Positions 1 to 11,923 of a DNA stretch of 64,000 nucleotides are shown piece by piece. This DNA comes from Pseudomonas sp. DC1.2 (GTDB lineage: Bacteria; Pseudomonadota; Gammaproteobacteria; Pseudomonadales; Pseudomonadaceae): positions 2,237,001-2,301,000 of the forward strand of contig NZ_CP133782.1 in the NCBI RefSeq assembly GCF_034351645.1, read 5' to 3'. The notes below the pieces were generated by a model. The model had not been told where the DNA came from, ran no database searches, and saw only the letters and a list, made by a program, of their open reading frames with translations. Both the position numbers and the translations under genes were made by a program. Positions within the stretch are counted from its first letter, which is position 1. Each line of letters begins with the position of its first letter.

Positions 1-546
<546 letters not shown>

Positions 547-2949
547 TTGAAGAAATCCACCGCAGCACCTAAAACCGTTGTTCCGCTCTGGCGTCAGCAC
601 TTGCACTACCGACTCAAGGAAGGTGCGCTGATCGCCATCGGCGCCTTGTGCCTGTTCCTGATGATGGCCTTGTTGACCTATGGCAAAGACGATCCGGGCT
701 GGAGTCATAACAGCAAAATCGAAGGTGTGCAGAATTTCGGTGGTCCTGCGGGCTCCTACAGCGCCGATATCCTGTTCATGGTGCTCGGCTATTTCGCCTA
801 CATCTTCCCATTGTTGCTGGCGGTCAAGGCGTATCAGATCTTCCGTCAGCGCCACGAACAGTGGCAGTGGAGCGGTTGGCTGTTTTCCTGGCGCCTGATT
901 GGCCTGGTGTTCCTGGTGCTGTCGGGTGCCGCGCTGGCGCACATCCATTTCCACGCCGCCACCGGTCTGCCGGCCGGTGCGGGTGGCGCGTTGGGCGAGA
1001 GCCTTGGCGACCTGGCCAGGAACGCACTGAACATTCAGGGCAGTACGCTGTTGTTCATCGCGCTCTTCCTGTTCGGCCTGACCGTGTTCACCGACCTGTC
1101 GTGGTTCAAGGTGATGGATGTCACCGGCAAGATTACCCTCGACCTGTTCGAGTTGTTCCAGGGCGCGGCCAATCGTTGGTGGGAGGCGCGCACTGAACGC
1201 AAGCAATTGGTTGCCCAGTTACGTGAAGTCGATGATCGTGTCCACGATGTCGTCGCACCGACGGTGACCGACAAACGCGAGCAGGCCAAGGTCAAGGAGC
1301 GCCTGATCGAGCGTGAGCAGGCGCTGAGCAAGCACATGTCCGAGCGCGAGAAACAGGTGCCACCGGTCATTGCTCCCGCCCCGGTGATGGCGCCCGAGCC
1401 AAGCAAGCGTGTGCAGAAAGAGAAGCAGGCGCCGCTGTTCGTCGACAGCGCCGTAGAAGGCACGTTGCCGCCGATTTCGATTCTTGATCCGGCAGAAAAG
1501 AAAAAGCTCAATTACTCGCCTGAGTCCCTGGCGGCGGTCGGCCACTTGCTGGAGATCAAACTCAAGGAATTCGGGGTTGAGGTCTCGGTGGATTCGATTC
1601 ACCCAGGCCCGGTCATTACCCGTTACGAAATTCAGCCGGCAGCAGGGGTCAAGGTCAGTCGCATCTCCAACCTGGCCAAAGACCTGGCGCGGTCCTTGGC
1701 CGTGACTAGCGTGCGGGTCGTGGAAGTGATCCCGGGCAAGACGACGGTCGGTATCGAGATTCCCAACGAAGATCGGCAGATCGTGCGCTTTTCCGAAGTG
1801 TTGTCGACCCCCGAGTACGATAACTTCAAGTCCCCGGTCACATTGGCCCTGGGCCACGACATCGGCGGCAAACCGGTGATCACTGACCTGGCGAAAATGC
1901 CTCACCTGCTGGTGGCGGGTACGACCGGTTCCGGTAAGTCAGTTGGCGTGAACGCGATGATCCTGTCGATTCTGTTCAAGTCGGGTCCGGAAGACGCGAA
2001 GCTGATCATGATCGACCCGAAAATGCTTGAACTGTCGATTTACGAGGGCATTCCGCACCTGCTGTGTCCGGTGGTCACCGACATGAAAGATGCGGCCAAC
2101 GCCCTGCGCTGGAGCGTTGCCGAGATGGAGCGCCGCTACAAGCTGATGGCGAAGATGGGGGTGCGTAACCTGTCGGGCTTCAACGCCAAGGTCAAGGAAG
2201 CTCAAGACGCGGGCACGCCGCTTACCGATCCACTGTACAAGCGCGAGAGCATTCACGATGAAGCGCCGCTGCTGACCAAGCTGCCGACCATCGTCGTGGT
2301 GGTGGATGAGTTTGCCGACATGATGATGATCGTCGGCAAAAAAGTTGAAGAGCTGATCGCGCGTATTGCGCAGAAGGCGCGTGCGGCCGGTATTCACTTG
2401 ATCCTAGCCACTCAGCGGCCGTCGGTTGACGTGATTACGGGGCTGATCAAGGCCAACATTCCGACCCGTATGGCGTTCCAGGTCTCAAGCAAGATCGATT
2501 CGCGAACCATCATTGACCAAGGTGGCGCCGAGCAACTGCTGGGCCACGGTGACATGCTCTACATGCCACCCGGCACCAGTTTGCCGATTCGTGTACACGG
2601 CGCGTTCGTGTCCGATGAAGAGGTTCATCGGGTGGTTGAAGCCTGGAAGCTGCGCGGTGCCCCGGAATACAACGACGATATCCTGGCCGGCGTCGAAGAA
2701 GCCGGCAGCGGCTTCGAAAATAGCGGTGGTGGTGACGATGATGCCGAAACTGACGCGCTCTATGACGAAGCGGTGCAGTTCGTTCTGGAAAGCCGTCGTG
2801 CGTCCATCTCGGCGGTACAGCGCAAGCTGAAGATCGGCTATAACCGTGCAGCGCGCATGATCGAGTCCATGGAAATGGCCGGGGTTGTGACGTCCATGAA
2901 CACCAACGGTTCCCGTGAAGTCCTGGCCCCCGGGCCAGTGCGCGATTGA
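547..2949 (+). CDS. ftsK: DNA translocase FtsK
   Basis: Septum-anchored hexameric ATPase that pumps chromosomal DNA during division and activates XerCD at dif. The 800 residues show four N-terminal membrane segments (about 27-45, 75-96, 111-133, 165-184). A short charged linker (about 190-330) is followed by the motor domain with Walker A GTTGSGKS near 458 and Walker [10 protein letters not shown] near 582. A C-terminal winged-helix gamma domain (last about 65 residues) reads KOPS sites. The start is TTG at 547, with AGGA upstream; no earlier or nearby ATG preserves the family N-terminus. It is followed by lolA after 67 bp, an order conserved in Pseudomonas. Confidence 0.97.
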   Translation: MKKSTAAPKTVVPLWRQHLHYRLKEGALIAIGALCLFLMMALLTYGKDDPGWSHNSKIEGVQNFGGPAGSYSADILFMVLGYFAYIFPLLLAVKAYQIFRQRHEQWQWSGWLFSWRLIGLVFLVLSGAALAHIHFHAATGLPAGAGGALGESLGDLARNALNIQGSTLLFIALFLFGLTVFTDLSWFKVMDVTGKITLDLFELFQGAANRWWEARTERKQLVAQLREVDDRVHDVVAPTVTDKREQAKVKERLIEREQALSKHMSEREKQVPPVIAPAPVMAPEPSKRVQKEKQAPLFVDSAVEGTLPPISILDPAEKKKLNYSPESLAAVGHLLEIKLKEFGVEVSVDSIHPGPVITRYEIQPAAGVKVSRISNLAKDLARSLAVTSVRVVEVIPGKTTVGIEIPNEDRQIVRFSEVLSTPEYDNFKSPVTLALGHDIGGKPVITDLAKMPHLLVAGTTGSGKSVGVNAMILSILFKSGPEDAKLIMIDPKMLELSIYEGIPHLLCPVVTDMKDAANALRWSVAEMERRYKLMAKMGVRNLSGFNAKVKEAQDAGTPLTDPLYKRESIHDEAPLLTKLPTIVVVVDEFADMMMIVGKKVEELIARIAQKARAAGIHLILATQRPSVDVITGLIKANIPTRMAFQVSSKIDSRTIIDQGGAEQLLGHGDMLYMPPGTSLPIRVHGAFVSDEEVHRVVEAWKLRGAPEYNDDILAGVEEAGSGFENSGGGDDDAETDALYDEAVQFVLESRRASISAVQRKLKIGYNRAARMIESMEMAGVVTSMNTNGSREVLAPGPVRD

Positions 2950-2963
2950 TCTGAATTGAAAAG

Positions 2964-2987
2964 GGGCAGCGCAATGACGTGCTGCCC
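2964..2987 (+). terminator. Hairpin between ftsK and lolA
   Basis: GGGCAGC at 2964-2970 pairs with GCTGCCC at 2981-2987 around a 10-nt loop. No T-run follows, so it is at best a weak attenuator or an mRNA-stability element between the two genes. Confidence 0.35.
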
Positions 2988-3016
2988 GCTCCCCCTAAAT
3001 GTTTAAGAGGACTCCC

Positions 3017-3640
3017 ATGCGTCTTATCCGCATGCTGTTGCTGCCGGTATTGGCTTTGACCACGCTCTCGGCCCATGCCGATGACAAGGACGTGGCACGC
3101 TTGACCCAATTGCTGGAAAAATCCCAGACCCTGACTGCGCGCTTCTCGCAGTTGACCCTCGATGGTGGCGGCACCCAGTTACAGGAAACCGCCGGTGAAA
3201 TGTCGTTGCAGCGTCCTGGCCTGTTCTACTGGCACACCGACGCGCCGGCCGAACAATTGATGGTCTCTGACGGCAAGAAAGTTTCGCTGTGGGACCCTGA
3301 CCTGGAACAGGTCACCATCAAGACCCTCGACCAGCGTCTCACCCAGACCCCGGCACTGTTGCTGTCCGGTGACGTGTCCAAGATCAGCCAGAGTTTCGAC
3401 ATCAGTTCCAAGGAAGCGGGTGGCGTGATCGACTTCACCCTTAAGCCGAAAACCAAGGACACCCTGTTCGACAGCCTGCGCCTGTCGTTTCGCAATGGGC
3501 TGGTCAATGACATGCAACTGATCGACAGCGTCGGCCAGCGCACCAACATCCTGTTTACCGGCGTGAAGGCCAATGAACCGATCCCGGCGTCCAAGTTCAA
3601 GTTCGACATCCCTAAGGGTGCCGACGTGATCCAGGAATAA
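3017..3640 (+). CDS. lolA: Outer-membrane lipoprotein carrier protein LolA
   Basis: Periplasmic chaperone that takes mature lipoproteins from LolCDE and hands them to LolB at the outer membrane. The protein has 207 residues with a signal peptide (about 1-21, ending SAHAD). The mature part carries the LolA pattern of [16 protein letters not shown], a [12 protein letters not shown] strand and late [11 protein letters not shown] chose the ATG at 3017, with AAGAGG eight bases before it, over an in-frame ATG at 2999 that would add six residues ahead of the signal peptide. It sits between ftsK and rarA, as is usual in the genus. Confidence 0.95.
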   Translation: MRLIRMLLLPVLALTTLSAHADDKDVARLTQLLEKSQTLTARFSQLTLDGGGTQLQETAGEMSLQRPGLFYWHTDAPAEQLMVSDGKKVSLWDPDLEQVTIKTLDQRLTQTPALLLSGDVSKISQSFDISSKEAGGVIDFTLKPKTKDTLFDSLRLSFRNGLVNDMQLIDSVGQRTNILFTGVKANEPIPASKFKFDIPKGADVIQE

Positions 3641-3735
3641 ACCGCCATACCGGTGTGAGCGCACGTGCTCGCTCGCACAAGGGTTTCGCTTAACCGAATG
3701 GCATTGCCAGTAACCTGAGGTTTTAACGGTACGTG

Positions 3736-5057
3736 ATGGACCTGTTTCGCAGTGCCCCGATTGCTCAGCCCTTGGCCGCCCGTTTGCGTGCGGCCAATCT
3801 GGACGAGTACGTCGGTCAGGAACACCTGCTCGCTCGCGGCAAGCCACTGCGCGAAGCGCTGGAGCAGGGCGCTCTGCATTCGATGATCTTCTGGGGACCG
3901 CCGGGGGTGGGCAAGACCACCCTGGCTCGGTTGCTGGCGGAAGTCTCGGATGCTCATTTCGAAACGGTGTCGGCGGTACTGGCCGGCGTGAAAGAAATTC
4001 GTCAGGCGGTGGAAGTCGCCAAGCAGCAGGCCGGGCAGTACGGTAAGCGCACCATCCTGTTCGTCGATGAAGTACATCGCTTCAACAAGTCGCAGCAGGA
4101 TGCGTTCCTGCCCTACGTTGAAGACGGCACGCTGATTTTTATCGGTGCCACCACCGAAAATCCATCCTTCGAACTCAACAACGCGCTGCTGTCCAGGGCG
4201 CGGGTGTACGTGCTCAAAAGCCTTGATGAAGTAGCCCTGCGCAAGTTGGTGCAGCGGGCGCTGAGCGAAGAGCGTGGCCTGGGCAAGCGGCAACTGACCC
4301 TCAGCGATGAGGGCTTCCAGATGCTGCTGTCCGCCGCTGACGGTGATGGCCGGCGATTGCTCAACCTGCTGGAAAACGCCTCTGACCTGGCCGAAGACAA
4401 CAGCGAGATCGGCGTCGATCTGCTGCAAAGCTTGCTGGGCGATACCCGGCGGCGGTTCGATAAGGGTGGCGAAGCGTTCTACGACCAGATTTCCGCGCTG
4501 CACAAATCAGTGCGTGGCTCCAACCCTGATGGCGCGCTGTATTGGTTCGCGCGAATGATCGACGGCGGTTGTGATCCGCTGTACCTGGCCCGGCGAGTGG
4601 TGCGCATGGCCAGTGAAGACATCGGTAACGCCGATCCCCGCGCCCTGAGCTTGTGCCTGGCGGCGTGGGACGTGCAGGAACGCCTTGGCAGTCCCGAGGG
4701 TGAATTGGCCGTGGCCCAGGCCATCACGTATCTGGCCTGCGCGCCGAAAAGCAACGCGGTGTACATGGGCTTCAAGGCTGCCATGCGCAGCGCCACCGAA
4801 CATGGCTCGCTGGAAGTGCCGCTGCACTTGCGCAACGCGCCGACCAAGCTGATGAAACAACTGGGTTACGGTGATGAGTACCGTTATGCCCACGATGAGC
4901 CGGATGCTTATGCGGCGGGCGAAGACTACTTCCCGGAAGAACTCGACCCCCAGCCTTTCTATCAGCCGGTGCCTCGTGGCCTGGAGTTGAAGATCGGTGA
5001 AAAACTGAATCACCTTGCGCAACTTGACCGTCTAAGCCCCCGACAGCGGAGAAAATA

Positions 5058-5058
<1 letters not shown>
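3736..5058 (+). CDS. rarA: Replication-associated recombination protein RarA (AAA+ ATPase)
   Basis: RarA/MgsA is a cytoplasmic clamp-loader-like AAA+ ATPase acting at stalled replication forks. The 440 residues include Walker [10 protein letters not shown] near 55 and Walker [17 protein letters not shown] near 107. Sensor 1 is GATTENPSF, and the MgsA C-terminal oligomerisation domain ends in the typical YFPEEL...[10 protein letters not shown]. The start is taken as ATG 3736; a GTG directly before it (3733) is possible. The stop codon overlaps the GTG of crcB by one base, which indicates translational coupling. Confidence 0.96.
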
Positions 5059-6729
<1,671 letters not shown>

Positions 6730-8124
6730 ATGGACTATCTGCCGCTGTTTCATAACCTGCGCGGCAGTCGTGTGTTGGTCGTCGGCGGCGGGGAAATTGC
6801 CTTGCGCAAATCCCGCCTGCTGGCCGAAGCCGGTGCGCTGCTGCGGGTGGTCGCACCTGAAATTGAACCGCAACTGCGTGAACTGGTCATCGGCAGCGGT
6901 GGCGAGTGCGTGTTACGCGGTTACGTCGAGTCGGATCTAAACGATTGTGGGCTGATCATTGCGGCTACCGACGACGAGCCGTTGAACGCGCAAGTCTCCG
7001 CCGATGCCCATCGGCGTTGCGTGCCCGTCAACGTCGTCGATGCGCCAGCGCTGTGCAGTGTGATCTTCCCGGCAATTGTCGATCGTTCCCCACTGATCGT
7101 TGCGATCTCCAGCGGCGGCGATGCGCCGGTGCTGGCGCGGCTGATCCGAGCCAAAATTGAAACCTGGATTCCTTCCACCTACGGTCAACTGGCCGGGTTG
7201 GCGGCGCGTTTTCGCAGTCAGGTCAAAGGTCTGTTCCCGGATGTGCAGCAGCGTCGGGGGTTCTGGGAAGATGTTTTCCAGGGGCCGATTGCCGACCGGC
7301 AATTGGCCGGGCAGGGCGCTGAAGCCGAGCGCCTGCTGTTGGCGAAGATTGCTGGCGAACCGCCGAAAACCACCGGTGAAGTGTATTTGGTTGGCGCTGG
7401 GCCGGGTGATCCTGACCTGCTGACCTTTCGCGCTTTGCGGTTGATGCAGCAAGCTGACGTGGTGCTTTACGACCGTCTGGTCGCACCGGCCATTCTCGAC
7501 TTGTGCCGTCGCGACGCCGAGCGAGTGTATGTCGGTAAGCGTCGTTCCGATCACGCGGTGCCGCAGGATCAGATCAACCAGCAGTTGGTGGATCTGGCCA
7601 AGGCGGGTAAGCGCGTGGTACGGCTAAAGGGCGGTGATCCGTTCATCTTCGGTCGCGGCGGCGAAGAGATCGAAGAACTGGCGGCCCACGGTATTCCGTT
7701 TCAAGTGGTGCCGGGGATTACAGCGGCCAGCGGTTGCGCGGCGTATGCCGGGATTCCACTGACCCACCGCGATTATGCGCAATCGGTGCGTTTCGTCACT
7801 GGGCACCTTAAGAACGGTTCCACCGATTTGCCGTGGGCCGATTTGGTTTCGCCAGCGCAAACCCTGGTGTTTTACATGGGGCTGGTGGGTTTGCCGATCA
7901 TCTGCGAACAGTTGATCAAACATGGTCGCGCCGCAGATACCCCGGCAGCGTTGATCCAGCAGGGTACTACGGTCAATCAGCGGGTGTTTACCGGGACGTT
8001 GGCGGATCTGCCGCGATTGGTGGCAGAGCATGAAGTGCATGCGCCGACGCTGGTGATCGTTGGGGAAGTGGTGCAATTGCGCGAGAAACTGGCGTGGTTT
8101 GAAGGCGCTCAGACGCACGTCTAA
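6730..8124 (+). CDS. cysG: Siroheme synthase CysG
   Basis: Trifunctional cytoplasmic enzyme making siroheme from uroporphyrinogen III for sulfite and nitrite reductases. The 464 residues comprise an N-terminal NAD-dependent dehydrogenase/ferrochelatase domain ([19 protein letters not shown], about 15-35). A dimerisation helix region follows. The C-terminal SAM-dependent uroporphyrinogen methyltransferase domain (about 216-455) has [32 protein letters not shown] and VPGITAA. It starts directly after the serS stop. The downstream tus cluster also concerns sulfur handling, though it lies on the other strand. Confidence 0.97.
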   Translation: MDYLPLFHNLRGSRVLVVGGGEIALRKSRLLAEAGALLRVVAPEIEPQLRELVIGSGGECVLRGYVESDLNDCGLIIAATDDEPLNAQVSADAHRRCVPVNVVDAPALCSVIFPAIVDRSPLIVAISSGGDAPVLARLIRAKIETWIPSTYGQLAGLAARFRSQVKGLFPDVQQRRGFWEDVFQGPIADRQLAGQGAEAERLLLAKIAGEPPKTTGEVYLVGAGPGDPDLLTFRALRLMQQADVVLYDRLVAPAILDLCRRDAERVYVGKRRSDHAVPQDQINQQLVDLAKAGKRVVRLKGGDPFIFGRGGEEIEELAAHGIPFQVVPGITAASGCAAYAGIPLTHRDYAQSVRFVTGHLKNGSTDLPWADLVSPAQTLVFYMGLVGLPIICEQLIKHGRAADTPAALIQQGTTVNQRVFTGTLADLPRLVAEHEVHAPTLVIVGEVVQLREKLAWFEGAQTHV

Positions 8125-8127
8125 AGG

Positions 8128-8161
8128 GAGCGAGTTGCGCCTGTCGCGATCAAACTCGCTC
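8128..8161. repeat. REP-like hairpin downstream of cysG
   Basis: GAGCGAGTT at 8128-8136 is perfectly complementary to AACTCGCTC at 8153-8161, with a 16-nt loop. It resembles the palindromic REP units scattered between Pseudomonas genes and may end cysG transcripts. Confidence 0.5.
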
Positions 8162-8175
8162 GCCGCGTCTTGGTT

Positions 8176-8206
8176 GATCATTCCCAAGCTCTGCGTGGGA
8201 ATGATC
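8176..8206. repeat. Perfect 11-bp inverted repeat (dispersed palindrome type)
   Basis: GATCATTCCCA at 8176-8186 and TGGGAATGATC at 8196-8206 flank AGCTCTGCG. Sequences of the form TTCCCA-CTCTGCG-TGGGAA recur in intergenic DNA of fluorescent pseudomonads. It lies between convergent cysG and the GS-hydroquinone reductase gene, so it could serve as a bidirectional terminator. Confidence 0.6.
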
Positions 8207-8211
8207 GTCTG

Positions 8212-9219
8212 TCAGGCGTTGCTCTTGCGCCAAACCCCTTTTCCACTCAAGCGGGCTCGATCATGCGCTGCGCTAAAATCTTGCGCCGGCCCCTTGGGTA
8301 CAACCCCGGTCGGGTTGATGGTTTTGTGGCTGGCGTAGTAGTGCTTCTTAATGTGCTCAAAATTCACCGTTTCGCCAATCCCCGGCCACTGGTATAGCTC
8401 CCGCAGCCAGTTCGACAGATTCGGATAGTCGGCAATTCGGCGCAGGTTGCACTTGAAGTGACCGTAATACACCGCGTCAAAGCGAATCAACGTGGTGAAC
8501 AGCCGAAGGTCCGCCTCGGTCAGGTATTGGCCCGTCAGGTAACGGTTTTCGCCCAATAGCCGCTCCAGCCGATCCAGCTCGGTAAACACCTCATCGAATG
8601 CCTCTTCATAGGCTTTCTGCGACGTTGCAAATCCTGCGCGGTACACGCCGTTGTTCACTGCCGGATAAATCCGCTCGTTCAGCGCATCGATCCCTGCGCG
8701 CAGTGGTGCCGGATAGAAGTCCAGGTCGTTATCGGTCAACGCGTCGAACGCGCTATTGAACATGCGGATGATCTCCGCTGATTCATTGTTGACGATACGT
8801 TTTTGCTGTTTATCCCAGAGTACGGGGACGGTGACGCGGCCGGTGTAGTCGGCGGCATCGGCCGTGTAGCGCTGGTGCATGAAGTCGAAGTGATCGAGCG
8901 TGTCACCGGAGGAGCCGAGGTGCCGGTCGAAGGTCCAGCCGTTTTCAAGCATCAGCCAGCTCACCACCGACACGTCGATCAGGCTGTCGAGGCCTTTGAG
9001 TTTGCGCAGAATCAGCGTGCGGTGGGCCCATGGACAGGCCAGTGACACATAGAGATGATAACGACCGCCCTCTGCGGCAAAACCACCGACTCCGGTCGGG
9101 CCCGGTTGACCGTCGGCGGTCAGCCAGTGGCGCCGTTGCGCCTGTTCGCGCTGAAACGCGCCGTCTTGGCTGCTTTCATACCACTGGTCGTGCCAGCGGC
9201 CCTCAACAAGTAAACCCAT
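8212..9219 (-). CDS. yqjG: Glutathionyl-hydroquinone reductase (YqjG/PcpF family)
   Basis: Xi-class glutathione-transferase-fold enzyme that reductively removes glutathione from glutathionyl-hydroquinones in the cytoplasm. The 335 residues carry the catalytic CPWAHR with Cys62, the family signature. The thioredoxin-like region (about 50-170) includes VPVLWDKQQKRIVNNES, and a helical GST C-terminal domain follows. ATG at 9219 is preferred, with GAGGAG 8-13 bases upstream, over an in-frame TTG two codons earlier. It stands alone and is convergent with cysG. It is likely a quinone or aromatic-stress housekeeping enzyme. Confidence 0.93.
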   Translation of the reverse strand: MGLLVEGRWHDQWYESSQDGAFQREQAQRRHWLTADGQPGPTGVGGFAAEGGRYHLYVSLACPWAHRTLILRKLKGLDSLIDVSVVSWLMLENGWTFDRHLGSSGDTLDHFDFMHQRYTADAADYTGRVTVPVLWDKQQKRIVNNESAEIIRMFNSAFDALTDNDLDFYPAPLRAGIDALNERIYPAVNNGVYRAGFATSQKAYEEAFDEVFTELDRLERLLGENRYLTGQYLTEADLRLFTTLIRFDAVYYGHFKCNLRRIADYPNLSNWLRELYQWPGIGETVNFEHIKKHYYASHKTINPTGVVPKGPAQDFSAAHDRARLSGKGVWRKSNA

Positions 9220-9309
9220 GTTCAAGACTCCTCAACTTGTCAGCGTTGGAGCGGAGTCTATTCGGATAGGTTCGAACAAAAAGCGCAAAGGTTCGGCAGT
9301 TATGATCGG

Positions 9310-10311
9310 TTAAATCGATTTGTCCCGTGCATCCCAGTAGTGTCCGGCGGTTTCGAAGGCTTGCTCGCGCGTCTGGCCGAGGCCGCGCAAGGCCAGGGCC
9401 ATGGTCGATATCAGGGCCATTTGTGGGTAGCTATCGACCACGTCGCCGCGCCACACCGCTTTTAAGTGCTCAGGATCGAGGCTGGCCGGTTTGACGTGGC
9501 GTTGCGCCGACAGCTGTGGCCATTCTTCGTCCCAGCTTTCGCCGCCGTGGGTGCCGTACAGGTGGCTGTCGGCATCCGGGTTGATCTCGATTTCGCCGCC
9601 ATCGCCCTTGACCACAATCGCCGTGTCACCGAGCAAGCCGCTGGCATCGCGATGCACGGCCTGGTAGCCGGGGTGGAAAATACTTTGCAGGCCGCAACGG
9701 GCGCCCAATGGATTGAGAATCCGTGTCAGGGAATGGATGGGCGAACGCAGGCCCAACGTGTTGCGCAGATCGATCATGCGTTGTAATTGTGGCGCCCAGT
9801 CCACCAGCGGCATGAATGCCAGACCGCCGTTGTCCAGTGCTTCACCGACCTGTTGCCAGTGGCGGCACAACGGAATGTTCAACTCGTCCAGCAGTTGCTC
9901 GCTGTACAGCCGCCCCGCGGTGTGTGCGCCGCCGCCGTGCATGAAAATCCGCACGCCGTTCTGGGCCAGGCATTTGGCCGCCAGCAGATACCACGGTAGG
10001 TGACGTTTTTTGCCGGCATAGGTCGGCCAGTCCAGATCGACACTGAACGCTGGCGCCTTTAACCGCTCACGCAACGCTTCGGTGAAGCCAGCCATCTCCT
10101 CTGCGCTTTCTTCTTTATGTCGCAAGAGCATCAAAAATGCGCCGAGCTGAGTGTCCTCGACTTTGTCGTCAAGCACCAAGCCCATGGCATGCCGGGCTTC
10201 TTCACGCGTCAGGTCGCGCGCGCCGCGTTTGCCTTTGCCGAGAATGCGCACGAACTGGGCGAACGGGTGTTCAGCGGGGGTTTGGAGGGTCAGTGCCGGA
10301 TAGTCGGTCAT
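9310..10311 (-). CDS. ybiB: TrpD2/YbiB-type protein (anthranilate phosphoribosyltransferase-like)
   Basis: A protein of 333 residues with the nucleoside-phosphorylase/AnPRT fold: a helical N-terminal domain (about 10-75) and a large domain with FMHGGGAHTAGR and LRNTLGLRSPIHSLTRILNP. The glycine-rich PRPP loop of true TrpD (GTGGD) is replaced by MHGGG, as in TrpD2/YbiB proteins. Those bind nucleic acid and lack proven tryptophan synthesis activity. Its ATG at 10311 overlaps the tusE stop in an ATGA, so it is translated with the tus operon. I therefore do not call it trpD. Confidence 0.85.
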   Translation of the reverse strand: MTDYPALTLQTPAEHPFAQFVRILGKGKRGARDLTREEARHAMGLVLDDKVEDTQLGAFLMLLRHKEESAEEMAGFTEALRERLKAPAFSVDLDWPTYAGKKRHLPWYLLAAKCLAQNGVRIFMHGGGAHTAGRLYSEQLLDELNIPLCRHWQQVGEALDNGGLAFMPLVDWAPQLQRMIDLRNTLGLRSPIHSLTRILNPLGARCGLQSIFHPGYQAVHRDASGLLGDTAIVVKGDGGEIEINPDADSHLYGTHGGESWDEEWPQLSAQRHVKPASLDPEHLKAVWRGDVVDSYPQMALISTMALALRGLGQTREQAFETAGHYWDARDKSI

Positions 10312-10643
10312 AAACAATTCGTCGGTTTGGGCAGGCCCGCCAGTTTTGCGGCGAGTTTGGCAGGGGTGCCTTTGAACAGTTGGTTGAGGTGCAGGCTGTT
10401 GCCTTTGTCCGGGCCAAGTTTCAACGCGGTGTACTTGATCAGCGGACGGGTCGCCGGTGACAGCTGAAATTCGGCATAAAAGTGGCGCAGCAGTTCGAGA
10501 ATTTCCCAGTGCTCGGGGCTCAACTCGATGCCATCGGCCGCCGCCAGGGCGCTGGCCACTTCAGAGGACCAGTCGCTCAGTTCGACCAGGAAACCGTCCT
10601 TATCCAACTCGATGGCGCGGGTGCCGACCGTCAGGTAATTCAT
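10308..10643 (-). CDS. tusE: Sulfur relay protein TusE/DsrC
   Basis: Cytoplasmic persulfide carrier that accepts sulfur from TusBCD and passes it to MnmA for 2-thiouridine in tRNA wobble positions. The 111 residues show the DsrC fold: VGTRAIELDKDGFLVELSDWS and LSPEHWEILELLRHFYAEF. The C-terminal end is GLPKPTNCL, with the penultimate Cys as the active residue. The start is ATG 10643. It overlaps the tusB stop upstream and the ybiB-like start downstream, both as ATGA junctions. Confidence 0.94.
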   Translation of the reverse strand: MNYLTVGTRAIELDKDGFLVELSDWSSEVASALAAADGIELSPEHWEILELLRHFYAEFQLSPATRPLIKYTALKLGPDKGNSLHLNQLFKGTPAKLAAKLAGLPKPTNCL

Positions 10644-10933
10644 AACCAACTGTTGACCTTGTCGTAGTCAATCGACAACGCGACGAAGGCCGGGTAGTCG
10701 ATGGCGTTGGCCCAATCCGGAACGCTAAGTGCGCGAGCCTGAGCATCTTCCGCCAGCACTAACAGCGTCAGCCGGCGCGCGTTTAACAGGTTGAAAGGCG
10801 CGGTGCCCGGTTGCAAGGCATAGGCGGCGTCGCCACTCAGCAGGAGGGCGTCTTCGGCGCCGATCACACGCAAACAACTGCTCAGGCGGTCGTCACCGAA
10901 CGGGGAATGAGACAACACATGCAAAGTCGACAT
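10640..10933 (-). CDS. tusB: Sulfurtransferase complex subunit TusB/DsrH
   Basis: Subunit of the TusBCD heterohexamer in tRNA 2-thiouridine synthesis. It has 97 residues with the DsrH beginning (STLHVLSHSPFGDDRLSSCLRVIGAEDALLLSGDAAYAL, split here only as the first 39 residues) and the typical acidic tail. The start ATG at 10933 overlaps the tusC stop in ATGA. Its own stop overlaps tusE. No catalytic cysteine is needed in TusB; its role is structural. Confidence 0.92.
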   Translation of the reverse strand: MSTLHVLSHSPFGDDRLSSCLRVIGAEDALLLSGDAAYALQPGTAPFNLLNARRLTLLVLAEDAQARALSVPDWANAIDYPAFVALSIDYDKVNSWL

Positions 10934-11295
10934 CAGAGGGTGATCACCTGGTCGTAGCGGTCGATAAGGGCGGTGACGTCTTGGGCGGTCAATACGCGGG
11001 CTTCTTGCAGCGACAACGACGAGGGGGCCAGTCCACGTTCGGCGGCGCTGTCGGCGCAGACAAACAGCTCCTCGACACCGAACATCGGCAAGGCTTGCAA
11101 GTTAGCGCTCAGGTCTTTTTGTTGCAGGGTCTTGGCGTTCTGTTGCGCGACGAGCTGGAACACCCCGTCATCGAGAAACAGCAGCGCAAGCGGCAGGTCG
11201 AAGGCGCCGCCGGCCAGTACGATGTCCAACGCTTCCCGGGCGCTTGGCCCGGACCACGGTGCCTGACGGCTGATAATGAGCAAGGATTTGGCCAT
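10933..11295 (-). CDS. tusC: Sulfurtransferase complex subunit TusC/DsrF
   Basis: Second subunit of TusBCD. The 120-residue protein begins MAKSLLIISRQAPWSG, the standard DsrE/F-like opening, followed by LALLFLDDGVFQLV and MFGVEELFVC. The ATG at 11295 has GGAGGT placed eight bases upstream. An in-frame GTG at 11304 overlaps that Shine-Dalgarno and is unlikely. The gene follows tusD after one base and overlaps tusB in ATGA. Confidence 0.93.
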   Translation of the reverse strand: MAKSLLIISRQAPWSGPSAREALDIVLAGGAFDLPLALLFLDDGVFQLVAQQNAKTLQQKDLSANLQALPMFGVEELFVCADSAAERGLAPSSLSLQEARVLTAQDVTALIDRYDQVITL

Positions 11296-11296
11296 T

Positions 11297-11689
11297 TCAG
11301 GCACCTCCGAAACAGATCAGGCGGTCGGCGTCTTGCACCGCATCGTGCAACTGGCCCAGGCCAGACAGTTCCCACGGTGTGCCGACGGCCACCGCGTCGC
11401 GCTGATAACGCCGGGCTTCGTCTTCGTTCAACACCCCGCGGCGCAGGGCCGCAGCGATGCACACTACGCCGTCCAGTTGATGCTCGGTAACGAAGGTTCG
11501 CCATTGCTTGGCCACGTCCAGTTCATCCTGCGGCGTGACGAGGCTGCCGGACGCGTTGTAAACGCCGTCCTGATAAAAAAACAGCCGGACAATTTCATGT
11601 CCCCCAGCCAGTGCCGCTTGGGCGAACAGCAGGGCGCGGCGCGAGGAGGGCGCATGGGCGGCGGAAAACAGCGCGATGGCGAACTTCAT
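11297..11689 (-). CDS. tusD: Sulfurtransferase complex subunit TusD/DsrE
   Basis: First gene of the tusDCBE-ybiB operon. The protein receives persulfide sulfur from TusA and forwards it within TusBCD to TusE. The 130 residues contain MKFAIALFSAAHAPSSRRAL, IVRLFFYQDGVYNA and the catalytic cysteine in GVVCIAAALRRGV. The Met at 11689 was chosen because the family begins here; ten codons upstream are open but unlike TusD. The promoter should lie in 11690-11923, where I recognise no site. Confidence 0.93.
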   Translation of the reverse strand: MKFAIALFSAAHAPSSRRALLFAQAALAGGHEIVRLFFYQDGVYNASGSLVTPQDELDVAKQWRTFVTEHQLDGVVCIAAALRRGVLNEDEARRYQRDAVAVGTPWELSGLGQLHDAVQDADRLICFGGA

Positions 11690-11923
11690 GGCGGACTCGA
11701 TCAGCAAAACTGCGGCCATGATAAAGCTTTATCGACGGGGCGGCGAAAGGCGTTTACCTGAAAACCGTCTATCCGCCATCGCCAGTGGGCTCGCCGTACA
11801 ACGCCGTCAGTCGGCAAGGCTGGGAAATCTGCTTTCTGACAGGATTTTCATCCAGCCGATAGCGTCATTGTCACGGGCTGCCATTACACTCCAGCCCTCT
11901 TTCATTCCCAAAGATCAACGGCC

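Noticed and set aside
3226..4503. Long minus-strand open frame (425 codons) opposite lolA and rarA
   Set aside because: It is antisense to two well-recognised genes, has Gln/His/Arg-rich shadow composition, and no SD; typical of high-GC third-position bias.
10309..10311. Calling the 9310-10311 gene trpD
   Set aside because: The PRPP loop of true TrpD is altered and the gene is in the tus operon, not with trp genes; TrpD2/YbiB fits better.
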